A DNA stretch of 64,000 nucleotides, from NCBI GenBank assembly GCA_965221295.1, contig OZ244879.1, positions 2,728,001 through 2,792,000 on the forward strand, read 5' to 3'. Positions 23,245-31,925 of the stretch are shown here, in pieces (within the stretch, counting starts at the first letter, position 1; each line of letters opens with the position of its first letter). The position numbers and the translations under genes are program-made. The notes under the pieces are model-generated. The model saw only the letters and a program-made list of their open reading frames with translations. It had not been told where the DNA came from and made no database searches. The DNA is from Bin87 sp965221295. GTDB lineage: Bacteria; Chloroflexota; Dehalococcoidia; Lucifugimonadales; UBA3495.

Positions 23245-25569
23245 CTACTGGCCCTGCTTCTCCCACAAAGCCTCCAGGACATTGCCCGGGTTCATGGGCA
23301 GGACGGTCATCCGGACGCCGATGGCGTCGTAGATTGCGTTGGCGATGGCGGCCATGGGAGGCACGATGGGCACCTCGCCGACGCCACGCACTCCATAGGG
23401 GTGGTTGGGGTTGTCCACCTCAACGATGCACGTGTCGATCATGGGCAGATCCAAGCTCGTGGGCATCCGGTAGTCCAGGAAGCTCGAGTTGACCATGTGG
23501 CCTTGTTCGTTGGTGTAGTACTCCTCGTTGAGAGCCCATCCGATCCCCTGCACGGCGCCGCCCTGGATCTGGCCTTCCACGTAAGACGGATGAATGGCCT
23601 TGCCGGCGTCTTGAACCGCGGTGTAACGGACGATTTCGACCTTGCCGGTGTCCTCGTCAACCTCAACATCGACGATGTGCACCCCGATGCAGGGGCCGGC
23701 GCCGCCGGGGTTGACGCCGCCGCGTCCGACGATAGGACCGCCGGTGGGAACCTGGCGAGCCGCCAGTTGCTGGAACGTCATTCGTAGTTGATCGTCAGCC
23801 CGGTGCTTCAGAACTCCATCCTCGAACTCAACGTCCTCGGGTTCCACTTCCCAGATGCGGGCAGCCCGGGCGATCATCTGTTGCCTGATGTCCTGAGCCG
23901 CGGTGTAGGCCGCGTAGCCCGTCTTGAACGTAACGCTGCTGCCGCCGGTGTTGGAGGTGAAACCGATACTGTCGGTGTCGCCGATTTGCGGGTTGACATC
24001 CTCCACGGGAATGCCCAATACCTCGGCAAGCTGCTGGGATACCGAAGCGCGGGTGCCGCCGATGTCCGGCGATCCTTCCGTGAGCGTCACGGTGCCGTCG
24101 GGGTTCACCAGCGCCACGGCGGCGGCCGGGCCGGTGTTGTTGCCCCAGAAACCAGAGGCGACCCCACGTCCACGGCGCTTGCCGTCCTTGGGGGCGCTGT
24201 AGTGCGGGTGGGCCTTGGTGGCCTCCAGCGTTTCGACGTAACCCACCTTGGGGGTCAGCGGCCCGGTGGGGCGGCGGGTGCCTTCCTTGGCGCTGTTGAT
24301 CAAACGCAGGTCAATGGGGTCGATGCCGAGTTTTTCGGCCAGTTCGTCCAGGGCGACTTCCACGCAGTAGGCGGCCGCCGGGGAGCCAGGCGCGCGATAG
24401 GCCGCCGTCTTGGGCCGGTTGACCACCACATCGTAGCCTTCGATGTAGGTGTTGGGGATGTCGTAGGCGGCCAGCACGCAGTTGGCGGCGCCAGGCACCG
24501 GAGATCCGGGGAACGCGCCGGCCTCGAAGATCAGGTGAACCTCGGCGGCGGTGATCTTGCCGTCGCTGGTGGCGCCGATCCTGCAGGAGATTTCCGTGCC
24601 GGAGGTGGGGCCGGTGGCCTCAAACACCTCGGTGCGGTTCATGGCGAGCTTGACGGGGGCGTGCGCCTTGCGGGCCAGCAGGGCGGCAACTGGCTCCATG
24701 TACACCGCCAGCTTGGCGCCGAATCCTCCGCCAATTTCCATGGGAATCGCCTTGACCTTGGAAACCGGTATCCCCACCAGCCGGGCCGTGTGGTCTCGCA
24801 CGGTGAAGTGCCCCTGGCTGCTGGACCAGACGGTCAGACTACCGTCATCGTGCCACATGGCCGTGCCAGCGTGGGGTTCGATGTAGCCCTGGTGCACGGC
24901 GGAGGTGCTGACGCTGCGCTCGACAATCACGTCGGCGCCGGCGAATCCGGCGTCCAGGTCGCCCATGCGAAACTCAAAGTGGTTGGCGACGTTGGTTCCT
25001 GTGGCCTCATCGTCGTCATCCAGCACGCCGCCAGCGCGAGTGGCCGCAGTGTTGAGTCCCGCCAACCGCTCGTGCACCAACGTCGCGCCGTCCGCCATGG
25101 CGTCCCGGGCGTACATGACCGGGGGCAGTACCTCGTACTGAACCTCGATCTTGGACAGCGCTTCCTCGGCCAGGTGAGCATTGGTCGCGGCGACGGCGGC
25201 AATGGCGTGGCCCTTGTACAGCGCCTTGTCCTGAGCCATCACATTGTTGCTCAGGAACTTGAAATTGATCATCGCGCCTTCTGCCAGATCGGAGGCGCGA
25301 CCCGTGGGTTCAACGATGTCGGCCCCGGTTACCACGGCGCGGACGCCCGGCATGGCTTCCGCCTTGCTGGTGTCGATGGACTTGATGCGAGCGTGAGCGT
25401 GGGGGCTGCGCAGAACCTTGCCGTAGAGCATTCCGGGCAGGTTGGTGTCGGCGCTGTACCTGGCCAGGCCGGTGACTTTGTCGGCGCCGTCGTGGCGCAC
25501 CGGGCGGGTGCCCACGACCTTGTACTCTTTATCGCTAGTCAGAACCATGTTGGGCTTGTAGTCCAGCAT
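23245..25569 (-). CDS. Xanthine dehydrogenase family protein, molybdopterin-binding subunit
   Basis: The 774-residue protein is the large, Mo-cofactor subunit of a molybdenum hydroxylase. Marks are VGTRPVRHDGADKVTG at the N terminus, GGGFGAKL, AYRAPGSPAAAYCVE (xanthine dehydrogenase/aldehyde oxidase type, not the CO dehydrogenase AYRCSFR loop) and GVRGVGEVPIVPPMAAIANAI, holding the catalytic Glu. The enzyme hydroxylates an unknown heterocycle or aldehyde. ATG 25569 follows GGAGG; a TTG two codons earlier is less likely. No FeS or FAD subunit gene is adjacent, so these must be encoded elsewhere if the enzyme is a standard three-part complex. Confidence 0.93.
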   Translation of the reverse strand: MLDYKPNMVLTSDKEYKVVGTRPVRHDGADKVTGLARYSADTNLPGMLYGKVLRSPHAHARIKSIDTSKAEAMPGVRAVVTGADIVEPTGRASDLAEGAMINFKFLSNNVMAQDKALYKGHAIAAVAATNAHLAEEALSKIEVQYEVLPPVMYARDAMADGATLVHERLAGLNTAATRAGGVLDDDDEATGTNVANHFEFRMGDLDAGFAGADVIVERSVSTSAVHQGYIEPHAGTAMWHDDGSLTVWSSSQGHFTVRDHTARLVGIPVSKVKAIPMEIGGGFGAKLAVYMEPVAALLARKAHAPVKLAMNRTEVFEATGPTSGTEISCRIGATSDGKITAAEVHLIFEAGAFPGSPVPGAANCVLAAYDIPNTYIEGYDVVVNRPKTAAYRAPGSPAAAYCVEVALDELAEKLGIDPIDLRLINSAKEGTRRPTGPLTPKVGYVETLEATKAHPHYSAPKDGKRRGRGVASGFWGNNTGPAAAVALVNPDGTVTLTEGSPDIGGTRASVSQQLAEVLGIPVEDVNPQIGDTDSIGFTSNTGGSSVTFKTGYAAYTAAQDIRQQMIARAARIWEVEPEDVEFEDGVLKHRADDQLRMTFQQLAARQVPTGGPIVGRGGVNPGGAGPCIGVHIVDVEVDEDTGKVEIVRYTAVQDAGKAIHPSYVEGQIQGGAVQGIGWALNEEYYTNEQGHMVNSSFLDYRMPTSLDLPMIDTCIVEVDNPNHPYGVRGVGEVPIVPPMAAIANAIYDAIGVRMTVLPMNPGNVLEALWEKQGQ

Positions 25570-25641
25570 CGGCAATTCCTCCGTGAGATTGTGGGGCGGC
25601 CAAATGAGCGCCGGCCGCCGGCGCGCGGGCGGTCTCGGCTA

Positions 25642-25655
25642 GCCTATGATAGCAT
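25642..25655. promoter_or_regulatory. Short palindrome in a divergent promoter region
   Basis: CTATG-ATAG-CATAG sits in the 165-bp gap between the divergent Mo-hydroxylase and BKACE genes. TATGAT on plus or TATCAT on minus could be a -10 box, and the arms could bind a dimeric regulator of both genes. No stronger element is seen in the gap. Confidence 0.35.
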
Positions 25656-25734
25656 AGCCAAACGGCGCTTGGCGGACGCTCCCGATGGCCGTTGGCGCTC
25701 CCTCAAGCAACGAAGATATTCAAGGCGGGACAAA

Positions 25735-26622
25735 ATGGACACCATCATCATCAAGGGATGCTTGAACGGAAGCCGGGGACGCGAACACAACCCCAACGTG
25801 CCCTGGACGCCGGAAGAAGTGGCCCAGGAGGCGATCCGGTGCTACGAGGCCGGAGCGTCCATCGTCCACATCCACGCCCGAGCCAACGACGGTGGCGTCA
25901 GCTACGACCCGGCCTGGTACGCCCAGACCGACGCCCTGATCCGCGCCCAATGCGACCTGGTCCTCAACCACACTACGGCCCGCCAGGCCCACGTTCCGGT
26001 GGAGGCCGTTACCCGCTACCTGCTGGAGACTCCCCAACCCGTGGAGATGGTGTCCCTCAACTTGGGTATGGGCGTCCGCTGGAGCCCGGACCCTGAGACC
26101 GGCCGCCGGCGCACGTCGATTTCGCCCAACTCCTTCGAGGACATTACCGCCACGCTGGACGCCTGCTATCAACGGGGAACCTTCCCCGAGCCAGCCGTGC
26201 ACGACATGGGAGACCTCAACAACGCCTTCACGCTGATGGAGGAAGGTTACATCAAGGATACCCGGTACTTTCTTGTTGAACCGGGCGCCCACTGGGGCGA
26301 CGGACGGCAGGCCATGGTGGGGTCGCCAAGAAACTACACGTTGATCGCCGAGACCATCCGCGAGCGATACCCGAAATCCACGTGGCTGGCCCACAGCAGC
26401 CTGGGCCAGACCTTTCCGCTGTGCGCCATCGCCATCGCCACCGGATACCACGTCCGCGTCGGTTTCGAGGACAGCCCATTTTTGCCGAATAATCCGCAGC
26501 CCAAATCCAACGCCGAATACATCGAATGGGCCGTCACCATGGCCCGGCTCCACGGCCGGGAACCAGCCACCCCGCAGCAGGCGCGGGAAATCCTGGGCCT
26601 GATACCCTACCCGGAGGCGTAG
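25735..26622 (+). CDS. 3-keto-5-aminohexanoate cleavage protein (BKACE family)
   Basis: BKACE enzymes are zinc-dependent and cleave beta-keto acids with acetyl-CoA to acetoacetate and a CoA ester. The 295-residue protein has IVHIHAR (two zinc His), LVLNHTT, MVSLNLGMG and the RVGFEDSPFL segment with the zinc-binding Glu. The true substrate varies across the family and is not predictable here. The frame is open far upstream, but the ATG at 25735 begins the homology. The next gene starts five bases after the stop. Confidence 0.93.
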   Translation: MDTIIIKGCLNGSRGREHNPNVPWTPEEVAQEAIRCYEAGASIVHIHARANDGGVSYDPAWYAQTDALIRAQCDLVLNHTTARQAHVPVEAVTRYLLETPQPVEMVSLNLGMGVRWSPDPETGRRRTSISPNSFEDITATLDACYQRGTFPEPAVHDMGDLNNAFTLMEEGYIKDTRYFLVEPGAHWGDGRQAMVGSPRNYTLIAETIRERYPKSTWLAHSSLGQTFPLCAIAIATGYHVRVGFEDSPFLPNNPQPKSNAEYIEWAVTMARLHGREPATPQQAREILGLIPYPEA

Positions 26623-26627
26623 CGCGT

Positions 26628-27503
26628 ATGGGCCGGCAACACGCCGATCCCATCGGCCTGGCGGTGGCCAGCGCCGCGCAGGAAGCCGTCCCTGAAGCCA
26701 CGGTAATATTGTTCGGGTCGCGAGCCCGAGGGGAACACCGCCCCGGTTCCGACGTGGATCTGCTGGTGGTCGTCGATACCAACGAGCCGACGGAGTTGCG
26801 CGCGGTTCGAGGCAGCGCCGACCAGGCTGCCCTTCGCAAGCTGAGCGAGTTTCAGGGCAAATTCGGCTACGACGTCGTGGGGATGACTCGGGACCGGTTC
26901 GGCTACTGCCGGCGAGCCCCCAAACACATGGCGGCCCAAGCCCTGCGGGATGGGGTGATCATGAACGGCGATGATTTCAACGACCTCAGCGAAGGGTACG
27001 ACGACGCGTACCCGGCCGGTTGGCCCGACATCCGCCAGCGGCTGATCAACGCCCGTCGGTGGTTGGGTAGCCTGAACCACAGCATCGATACCGGGTTGGA
27101 TGATCAGGAACTGATCGGTTTCATGGCCCAGCAAGCGGTAGAAAACGCGCTCAAAGGCTGGATTTCCGCCATCGACGGCGAATACCGGAATATCTACCAC
27201 ATCCTGCCACTGGTCGGCATTCTGTTGGAAAACCTTCCTGAAGGGTCGTCGCCAGCGCGGGATCATTTGGCGGACCTGGCGCAATTCATCGCGCTGCCGC
27301 CGGAAGAATCGCAGCGTCAGCCGGCCCATGAGCCAACGGATTGGCTGACGCAATACGCGGTTGAATACCGCTACGGAGGCGCCGAGCATCGCATGGACGC
27401 CGCGGCCTACAGGGAGCTGCAAACGCGCATCGGTCAGGCGGTAACGGCCTTCGTCGACGAGGTATTTCGCATCACCGGAACGGGGCCGGCGGATTTGGCG
27501 TGA
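26628..27503 (+). CDS. Nucleotidyltransferase-HEPN fusion protein
   Basis: Residues 1-110 form a minimal nucleotidyltransferase (MNT) domain with ILFGSRARGEHRPGSDVDLLVVV, the GSxRxG...DxD signature. Residues from about 125 form a HEPN helical domain with MAQQAVENALKGWI and YRNIYHILPLVGIL. In two-gene MNT/HEPN systems these act as an antitoxin-toxin pair or a substrate-binding NTase; here they are one chain of 291 residues. The HEPN R-x4-6-H RNase motif is not clear: RNIYH has three bases of spacing less than usual. A role in aminoglycoside- or nucleotide-type modification or in toxin-antitoxin control remains open. GGAGG lies ten bases before the ATG. Confidence 0.85.
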   Translation: MGRQHADPIGLAVASAAQEAVPEATVILFGSRARGEHRPGSDVDLLVVVDTNEPTELRAVRGSADQAALRKLSEFQGKFGYDVVGMTRDRFGYCRRAPKHMAAQALRDGVIMNGDDFNDLSEGYDDAYPAGWPDIRQRLINARRWLGSLNHSIDTGLDDQELIGFMAQQAVENALKGWISAIDGEYRNIYHILPLVGILLENLPEGSSPARDHLADLAQFIALPPEESQRQPAHEPTDWLTQYAVEYRYGGAEHRMDAAAYRELQTRIGQAVTAFVDEVFRITGTGPADLA

Positions 27504-27600
27504 GTTGCGTGACCCGCAACGGGTCGGCCCGCGGACACAGCATTGAGTCCATCCCATCTGTAACCGCGAGACCCTACGCATCGGTCATGGCGAGCGTTCT

Positions 27601-28270
27601 TTTACTGTCATTGCGAGGCCGAAGGCCGCGGCAATCTCGTTGACCGCAACCAACGGCCGCTCGGCTCCGCTCCACGACGGCCATTCGCTCAGGCTGCGAG
27701 ATTGCCGCGTCGCTCTCGCCCCTCGCAATGACAGTTGGGGGGACGCTCCCCTCCCCCCTATCCCTGCATTGCGAGCGTTCTTTCACTGTCATTGCGAGGC
27801 CTAAGGCCGTGGCAATCTCGTTGAACACAACCAACGGCCGCTCGGCTCCGCTCCACTACGGCCGTTCGCTCAGGCTGCGAGATTGCCGCGTCGCTATCGC
27901 TCCTCGCAATGACAATTGGGGGGACGCTCCCCTCCCCCCTATCCCTGCATTGCGAGCGTTCTTTTACTGTCATTGCGAGGCCGAAGGCCGTGACAATCTC
28001 GTCGAACACAACCAACGGCCGCTCGGCTCCGCTCCACTACGGCCGTTTTCCCAAGCATCGGGATTGCCGCGTCGCTATCGCTCTTCGCAATGACAGTTGG
28101 GGGGATGCTCCCCCTATCCCTGCATTGCGAGCGTTCTTTTACTGTCATTGCGAGGCCGAAGGCCATGGCAATCTCGTTGAACACAACCAACGGCCGCTCG
28201 GCTCCGCTCCACTACCGCCGTTTTCCCAAGCATCGGGATTGCCGCGTCGCTATCGCTCCTCGCAATGACA
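27601..28270. repeat. Four tandem copies of a ~181-bp nested palindromic repeat
   Basis: Copies begin at about 27601, 27782, 27963 and 28138 (periods 181, 181 and 175 bp; the last ends at 28270). Each carries an outer inverted repeat, ACTGTCATTGCGAGG with CCTCGCAATGACAGT (perfect 15 bp in copy 1: 27604-27618 with 27721-27735), a middle pair GGCAATCTCG/CGAGATTGCC and an inner pair AACGGCCG/CGGCCGTT, so it can fold as one long hairpin of about 130 bp. Copies 3 and 4 share variants in the right arm. Small ORFs in the array are by-products. It resembles REP/MITE-type elements; no transposase is nearby. Confidence 0.9.
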
Positions 28271-28311
28271 GTTCATAGGGGCGCTCTTCGTTGGGTTTTG
28301 TCGATCCGCAA

Positions 28312-29127
28312 TCAATCCACCCGCCGGCCGCGCCAGTATTGGGCCGGTCGGTCGTTCCAGCCGGAGCCGCCGCCGTAGCCTGTGCGACCCGGTGGTTGCC
28401 GCAGCATCTTCACCACCACGCCCACGGCCACTCCCACCACGAAGCCTCCGATGTGGGCGAAGAAGGCCGTGCTCACCTGGTCGCTTACGCCGATGGACAG
28501 CAGGCCCTGGATGGTTTGCAGCCCAATCCAGACCAGGAGCAGCCAAGCCGCTCGCAGCTCGATCACGGTGATCACGAAATAGATGATCAACGTGCGTACG
28601 CGGTTGCGCGGATACAGTAGGAGATAGGCGCCCATGACGCCGGAGATCGCGCCGCTGGCGCCCACCAACGGCGTTTGCGAACTGGGATCGATGGCGAAGT
28701 GCGCCAGGGTCGCCAAGACGCCAGCCGCCAGGTAGAACACAAGGTACTTGACGTGGCCGAAGGTGTCCTCGATGTTGTCGCCGAACACCCACAGGAACAG
28801 CATGTTGCCAATGAAGTGCATCAGCCCACCGTGGATGAACATGCAGGTCAGCATGGTCGCCCACGTGGGGATCGGCGAGGCGATGCTGACGCTGGCGCCG
28901 CGTCCCAACCCGAGGGTTTCGAACGCCTCTCCGGAGGTCAGCTCCGCCGGTATGAAGCCGAACTTGAGGAAGAAGACGTAGATGTCGAGGCTGTTGCCGC
29001 CAAAGAGGAATCCCAGCCCTCCGGTGGCGATCTCGTACAGAAAGACGAGGCTATTGAGGCCGAGCAGGGCGATGTTGACGAAAGGGAAGGTTCCCCGATA
29101 GCGCCCGGCGTCGGAGATTGGCAGCAC
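28312..29127 (-). CDS. Rhomboid family intramembrane serine protease
   Basis: The 271-residue protein has a hydrophobic N-terminal helix and six rhomboid core helices. Catalytic marks are FIHGGLMHFIGNMLFLWVFGDNIED (HxxxN), the GASGAISG serine motif and the late AHIGGFVVG with the catalytic His. The C terminus is basic, Gly/Arg-rich and presumably cytoplasmic. The start is GTG at 29127, two bases after the preceding gene's stop. Confidence 0.95.
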   Translation of the reverse strand: MLPISDAGRYRGTFPFVNIALLGLNSLVFLYEIATGGLGFLFGGNSLDIYVFFLKFGFIPAELTSGEAFETLGLGRGASVSIASPIPTWATMLTCMFIHGGLMHFIGNMLFLWVFGDNIEDTFGHVKYLVFYLAAGVLATLAHFAIDPSSQTPLVGASGAISGVMGAYLLLYPRNRVRTLIIYFVITVIELRAAWLLLVWIGLQTIQGLLSIGVSDQVSTAFFAHIGGFVVGVAVGVVVKMLRQPPGRTGYGGGSGWNDRPAQYWRGRRVD

Positions 29128-29129
29128 GG

Positions 29130-29837
29130 CTAGCCGACCGCTCCGGCGATGTCCTCGGCGGCGTGCCCGATGATCTCCGCCGCGGTGGTCTGGGAGATGC
29201 GCCCGATGTTGAGCATCAGGTGGAACTTGGTGGGGTCGTTGGCGTTGACGCGGAAGAACTTGCGGTAGAAGGTAACGCGGGCGTTCTCCAGGTCCTCCGC
29301 GTACGCTCGCGCCTCTTCGTTGGTGAACATCTCGCGTTTCGCCATGGTGTCAATGCGCACGTCCATGGGCGCCACCAGCCCGACGTGGACCACGCCCGGC
29401 GTGTCGGCCAAGATCATGTTGCCCCCGCGACCGATGATCACCACGTCGCCGCCCGCGGCCAATTCCTCGATGACGGACGTGGTGGCTTCGATGAAGGCCT
29501 GGTCGTGCACCGGCGAGGTTGAAGCGGCGTCGGAGACCAACTCGGTGTACGCTTCGGCGGGCAGCATCTCAATCCCCCGCCCGAAGTAGGGTTCGGCGCC
29601 CGCGCCCGCCACGGCGGAGCGTTCCAGTACGCCCTGCATGAAACGCGCGACCCTTTCGCGGAAGGGAACTACCCGCTGCTCCTTTTCGATCAGTTGGCCG
29701 ACGGGCGAACCCACCAGGCGCGCCGCCTCGGAGAATATGTAGCGGTCAACGTAGTTGATGCCCAGATTCTGAGCGACCAGGTGGCCGATTTCCAGTGTTC
29801 CGCTGCCGATGACTCCGTTGATGGTGATGACCGGCAT
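29130..29837 (-). CDS. Cytidylate kinase-like family protein
   Basis: The 235-residue protein begins VITINGVIGSGTLEIG, a P-loop, and has YVDRYIFSEAARL, an IIGRGGNMILADTPGVVHVGL strand-loop and a paired-helix lid region, matching the cytidylate-kinase-like family. Length fits. The function is probably nucleotide or small-molecule phosphorylation, but the substrate of these divergent relatives is unknown. GGAGGAAAG precedes the ATG at 29837. Confidence 0.88.
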   Translation of the reverse strand: MPVITINGVIGSGTLEIGHLVAQNLGINYVDRYIFSEAARLVGSPVGQLIEKEQRVVPFRERVARFMQGVLERSAVAGAGAEPYFGRGIEMLPAEAYTELVSDAASTSPVHDQAFIEATTSVIEELAAGGDVVIIGRGGNMILADTPGVVHVGLVAPMDVRIDTMAKREMFTNEEARAYAEDLENARVTFYRKFFRVNANDPTKFHLMLNIGRISQTTAAEIIGHAAEDIAGAVG

Positions 29838-29864
29838 AGTCTTTCCTCCAACCCCGCCTGCGGG

Positions 29865-30452
29865 CTAGGCTCCGTATTGGGCCAGGACCCGATTCCGGCG
29901 CCGGTGGTACTCGTCGGTCAGCAGACCCATGGCGAACGAGTCGTACCAGTTGCCGTCCTTGCGGTGGGTGCGGCGCAGGTGGCCCTCCAGCACAAACCCC
30001 AGGTGGCGGAACATCTGCAGGGCGTGCTCGTTGTATTCGGGGACGTCCACCCAGACGCGGTGCAGTTCGAGGCCGTCGAAGGCTTCGTCCAACATCGCCA
30101 CCAGCGCCGCGGTTCCGTAGTGGTGGTGCCACAGGTCTTTGCGTCCAATCAGGATGAACAGCTGCGCCTCTTCCAAAGGCCACTCCACCAACAGCTGTCC
30201 CTCGCCGATGTGCGCCTCATCGGTTGAGTAGATGGAGTAGATGCGCCGTTCGTCCTGGCTGAAGATCTGGCGCCATTCTTCCTCTTCGGCGTCCTGCACT
30301 GTTTCAGGCGCGTAACCGATATGGAGCGCATGCCCGGCGGCATCATCCGTTCCGTACCAGAGGGAGCTGACCTCAGGATCCCGCAGCCAATCGCGGATCC
30401 TTCCCACGTCGTCCCGGGAAACATCTGTGGTGAGGCTAACCTGCGGAAACAT
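29865..30452 (-). CDS. GNAT family N-acetyltransferase
   Basis: The protein of 195 residues has the GNAT pattern: LFILIGRKDLWHHHYGTAALVAMLDEAF (acetyl-CoA loop, a variant of RGxGxG/A), HRVWVDVPEYNEHALQMFRHLGFVLEGHLRRTHRKDGNWYDSFAMGLL. This order is common in RimJ/RimL-like enzymes. The preferred start, ATG 30452, has AGGAGG six bases upstream; the longer frame starts at 30494. The substrate cannot be inferred. Confidence 0.9.
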   Translation of the reverse strand: MFPQVSLTTDVSRDDVGRIRDWLRDPEVSSLWYGTDDAAGHALHIGYAPETVQDAEEEEWRQIFSQDERRIYSIYSTDEAHIGEGQLLVEWPLEEAQLFILIGRKDLWHHHYGTAALVAMLDEAFDGLELHRVWVDVPEYNEHALQMFRHLGFVLEGHLRRTHRKDGNWYDSFAMGLLTDEYHRRRNRVLAQYGA

Positions 30453-30558
30453 GGCCGCCCTCCTGTCCAAACTCGTTGATCGGAATCCGTGCATTCATGT
30501 GGCAATTGCCGCCCAATTTATGGTCAGGATTATATCACGGCAGGTTCTAGAAACGGCG

Positions 30559-30583
30559 GGGGCGGGTTGGACTCACCCGCCCC
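30559..30583 (-). terminator. Candidate terminator downstream of aroG
   Basis: GGGGCGGGT and ACCCGCCCC form a 9-bp stem with a seven-base loop in the 179-bp gap after aroG. On the minus strand it is followed only by CGCCGTTTC, a weak T tract, so termination is plausible but not certain. Confidence 0.45.
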
Positions 30584-30631
30584 TGGACTGCGGCGAATGG
30601 CGCGCCGTGGAGCTGTCTGGACGGCCAGATT

Positions 30632-31705
30632 CTAGTCCGCCGCCACGGCCGCTTCCCGGCCCAGCCGGTCGTGGGCCCAATCGAGCAGCTCCACCGTTTC
30701 CTCCCACCCGATGCAGGAGTCGGTTATCGAGACGCCGTACTCGAGGGTCGAAGGGTCGGGTCCCAATTTCTGGGCGCCAGCGCTGATGTTGCTCTCCAGC
30801 ATTACGCCGATCAGGCTGTCGTTGCCAGCCAGCCGCTGGTCAACCACGTCTTCGAAGGCGATGTGCTGACGGGTGTGGTCTTTGTTGGAGTTGCCGTGGC
30901 TGCAATCCACCACCACGTTGAGCGGCGCGTCGGCCTTGCGCAGGGCGTCCTGGGCCACCGCGATGGAGCGGGCGTCGAAGTTGGTGCCGCTGCGTCCGCC
31001 GCGCATCACCAGGTGGCAATTGCGATTGCCGCGGGTTTCCACGATGGACGCCTGGCCGTCGTGGTCAATGCCCAAGAACGCTTGCGGCGTGGCCGCGGCG
31101 ACCAGCGCGTCGACGGCCGTTTGCGGGTGGCCGTCGGTGCCGTTCTTGAATCCCACTGGCATGGAGAGGCCAGAGGCCATCTGTCGGTGGATCTGGCTCT
31201 CAGTGGTGCGGGCGCCGATAGCCGCCCAGGTGACCAGGTCGGAGACGTACTGCGGCACGATGGGATCCAGGAACTCGGTGGCGGAATAGAGGCCAACTTC
31301 GGAAATCTCCATGAGCAACCGCCGCGCCCGGTGCAATCCGTCCTCGATCTGGTAGGTATCGTTGAGGTTTGGGTCGTAGATCAGGCCCTTCCAGCCGACG
31401 GTGGTGCGGGGCTTCTCGAAATAAACGCGCATCACCACCAGCATCCGGTCGCTGAGCCGGTCCGCCAACGGCTTCAGCCGTTCGGCATAGTCCAAGGCTG
31501 CGGTGTGGTCATGGATCGAACACGGACCCACGATAACCGCAAACCGCTCGTCCTCCCCGTTGAGGATCGCCTCCAGCTGTCGGCGTCCTTCCAGTACACT
31601 CCGTTCGGCGGTGGAACTGAGCGGGATTCGAGCTTCCAATTCTGATGGTCGGATCAGCGCGTTGTTGCTCATAACGTTCACGTCCTTGGCCGGTGAGGTT
31701 GCCAT
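30632..31705 (-). CDS. aroG: 3-deoxy-7-phosphoheptulonate (DAHP) synthase, AroG/class I type
   Basis: The enzyme joins PEP and erythrose 4-phosphate in the first committed step of aromatic amino acid synthesis. The 357-residue sequence shows FAVIVGPCSIHDH, MRVYFEKPRTTVGWKGLIYDP, GARTTESQIHRQMASGLSMPVGFKNGTDG, VDCSHGNSNKDH and GVMLESNI, all class I AroG-type. The ATG at 31705 follows CTAGGAGGGCGAA. Upstream are an attenuation leader, terminator and promoter (31756-31954), so expression is probably set by Phe/Tyr-tRNA charging. Allosteric specificity (Phe, Tyr or Trp) cannot be read from sequence. Confidence 0.96.
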   Translation of the reverse strand: MATSPAKDVNVMSNNALIRPSELEARIPLSSTAERSVLEGRRQLEAILNGEDERFAVIVGPCSIHDHTAALDYAERLKPLADRLSDRMLVVMRVYFEKPRTTVGWKGLIYDPNLNDTYQIEDGLHRARRLLMEISEVGLYSATEFLDPIVPQYVSDLVTWAAIGARTTESQIHRQMASGLSMPVGFKNGTDGHPQTAVDALVAAATPQAFLGIDHDGQASIVETRGNRNCHLVMRGGRSGTNFDARSIAVAQDALRKADAPLNVVVDCSHGNSNKDHTRQHIAFEDVVDQRLAGNDSLIGVMLESNISAGAQKLGPDPSTLEYGVSITDSCIGWEETVELLDWAHDRLGREAAVAAD

Positions 31706-31755
31706 TTCGCCCTCCTAGAGCTGTGACCTTGACGACTCCATCTGTGTCTGCAATC

Positions 31756-31790
31756 AAAAAGGACTCCAGCCTTCTTCCGGCTGAAGTCCT
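31756..31790 (-). promoter_or_regulatory. Attenuator terminator in the aroG leader
   Basis: On the minus strand AGGACTTCAGCC (31790-31779), a seven-base loop and GGCTGGAGTCCT (31771-31760) form a 12-bp stem with one G-U pair, followed by a run of T. It ends about 50 bases before the aroG ATG. The 5' arm can alternatively pair with GGC...TGAAG.CC at 31831-31818, inside the end of the leader ORF, forming a competing antiterminator of about ten base pairs. Confidence 0.82.
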
Positions 31791-31812
31791 ATCCTGGTGG
31801 TTTTCACGAAGG

Positions 31813-31917
31813 TTATCGGGCTTCACATGCCGGAATCACGCTGACCGAGCGGCGGTAAGCGTAAAAGTAAAACGGGCGGTAAAACCCAAGTGCGGCACGA
31901 CAGTTTGCGGAAACCAT
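31813..31917 (-). CDS. Phe/Tyr-rich attenuation leader peptide of aroG
   Basis: A 34-codon ORF, ATG at 31917 to TAA at 31813, encodes a peptide whose middle reads GFYRPFYFYAYRR: three Phe and four Tyr codons within codons 12-21. It lies between a strong promoter and the aroG attenuator. A ribosome stalled there for lack of charged tRNA-Phe or tRNA-Tyr would leave the downstream segment (codons 29-34) free to pair with the 5' arm of the terminator. This is the classic leader layout of pheA/his/trp attenuation. The ATG is eight bases after the -10, so the leader is leaderless or nearly so. It is too short and too regulatory to be a structural gene. Confidence 0.85.
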   Translation of the reverse strand: MVSANCRAALGFYRPFYFYAYRRSVSVIPACEAR

Positions 31918-31925
31918 ACGCGGAA

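Noticed and set aside
23788..25734. Long plus-strand open frame leading into BKACE
   Set aside because: It is antisense to the Mo-hydroxylase gene and Gly/Val/His-rich; the BKACE homology begins at the ATG at 25735.
27601..28270. CRISPR array
   Set aside because: Repeat units are about 181 bp with internal palindromes and no unique spacers; no cas genes are in the window.
27728..28278. Several small ORFs of 60-120 codons on both strands
   Set aside because: They repeat the same translation because they lie in the tandem palindromic array; they are products of the repeat, not genes.
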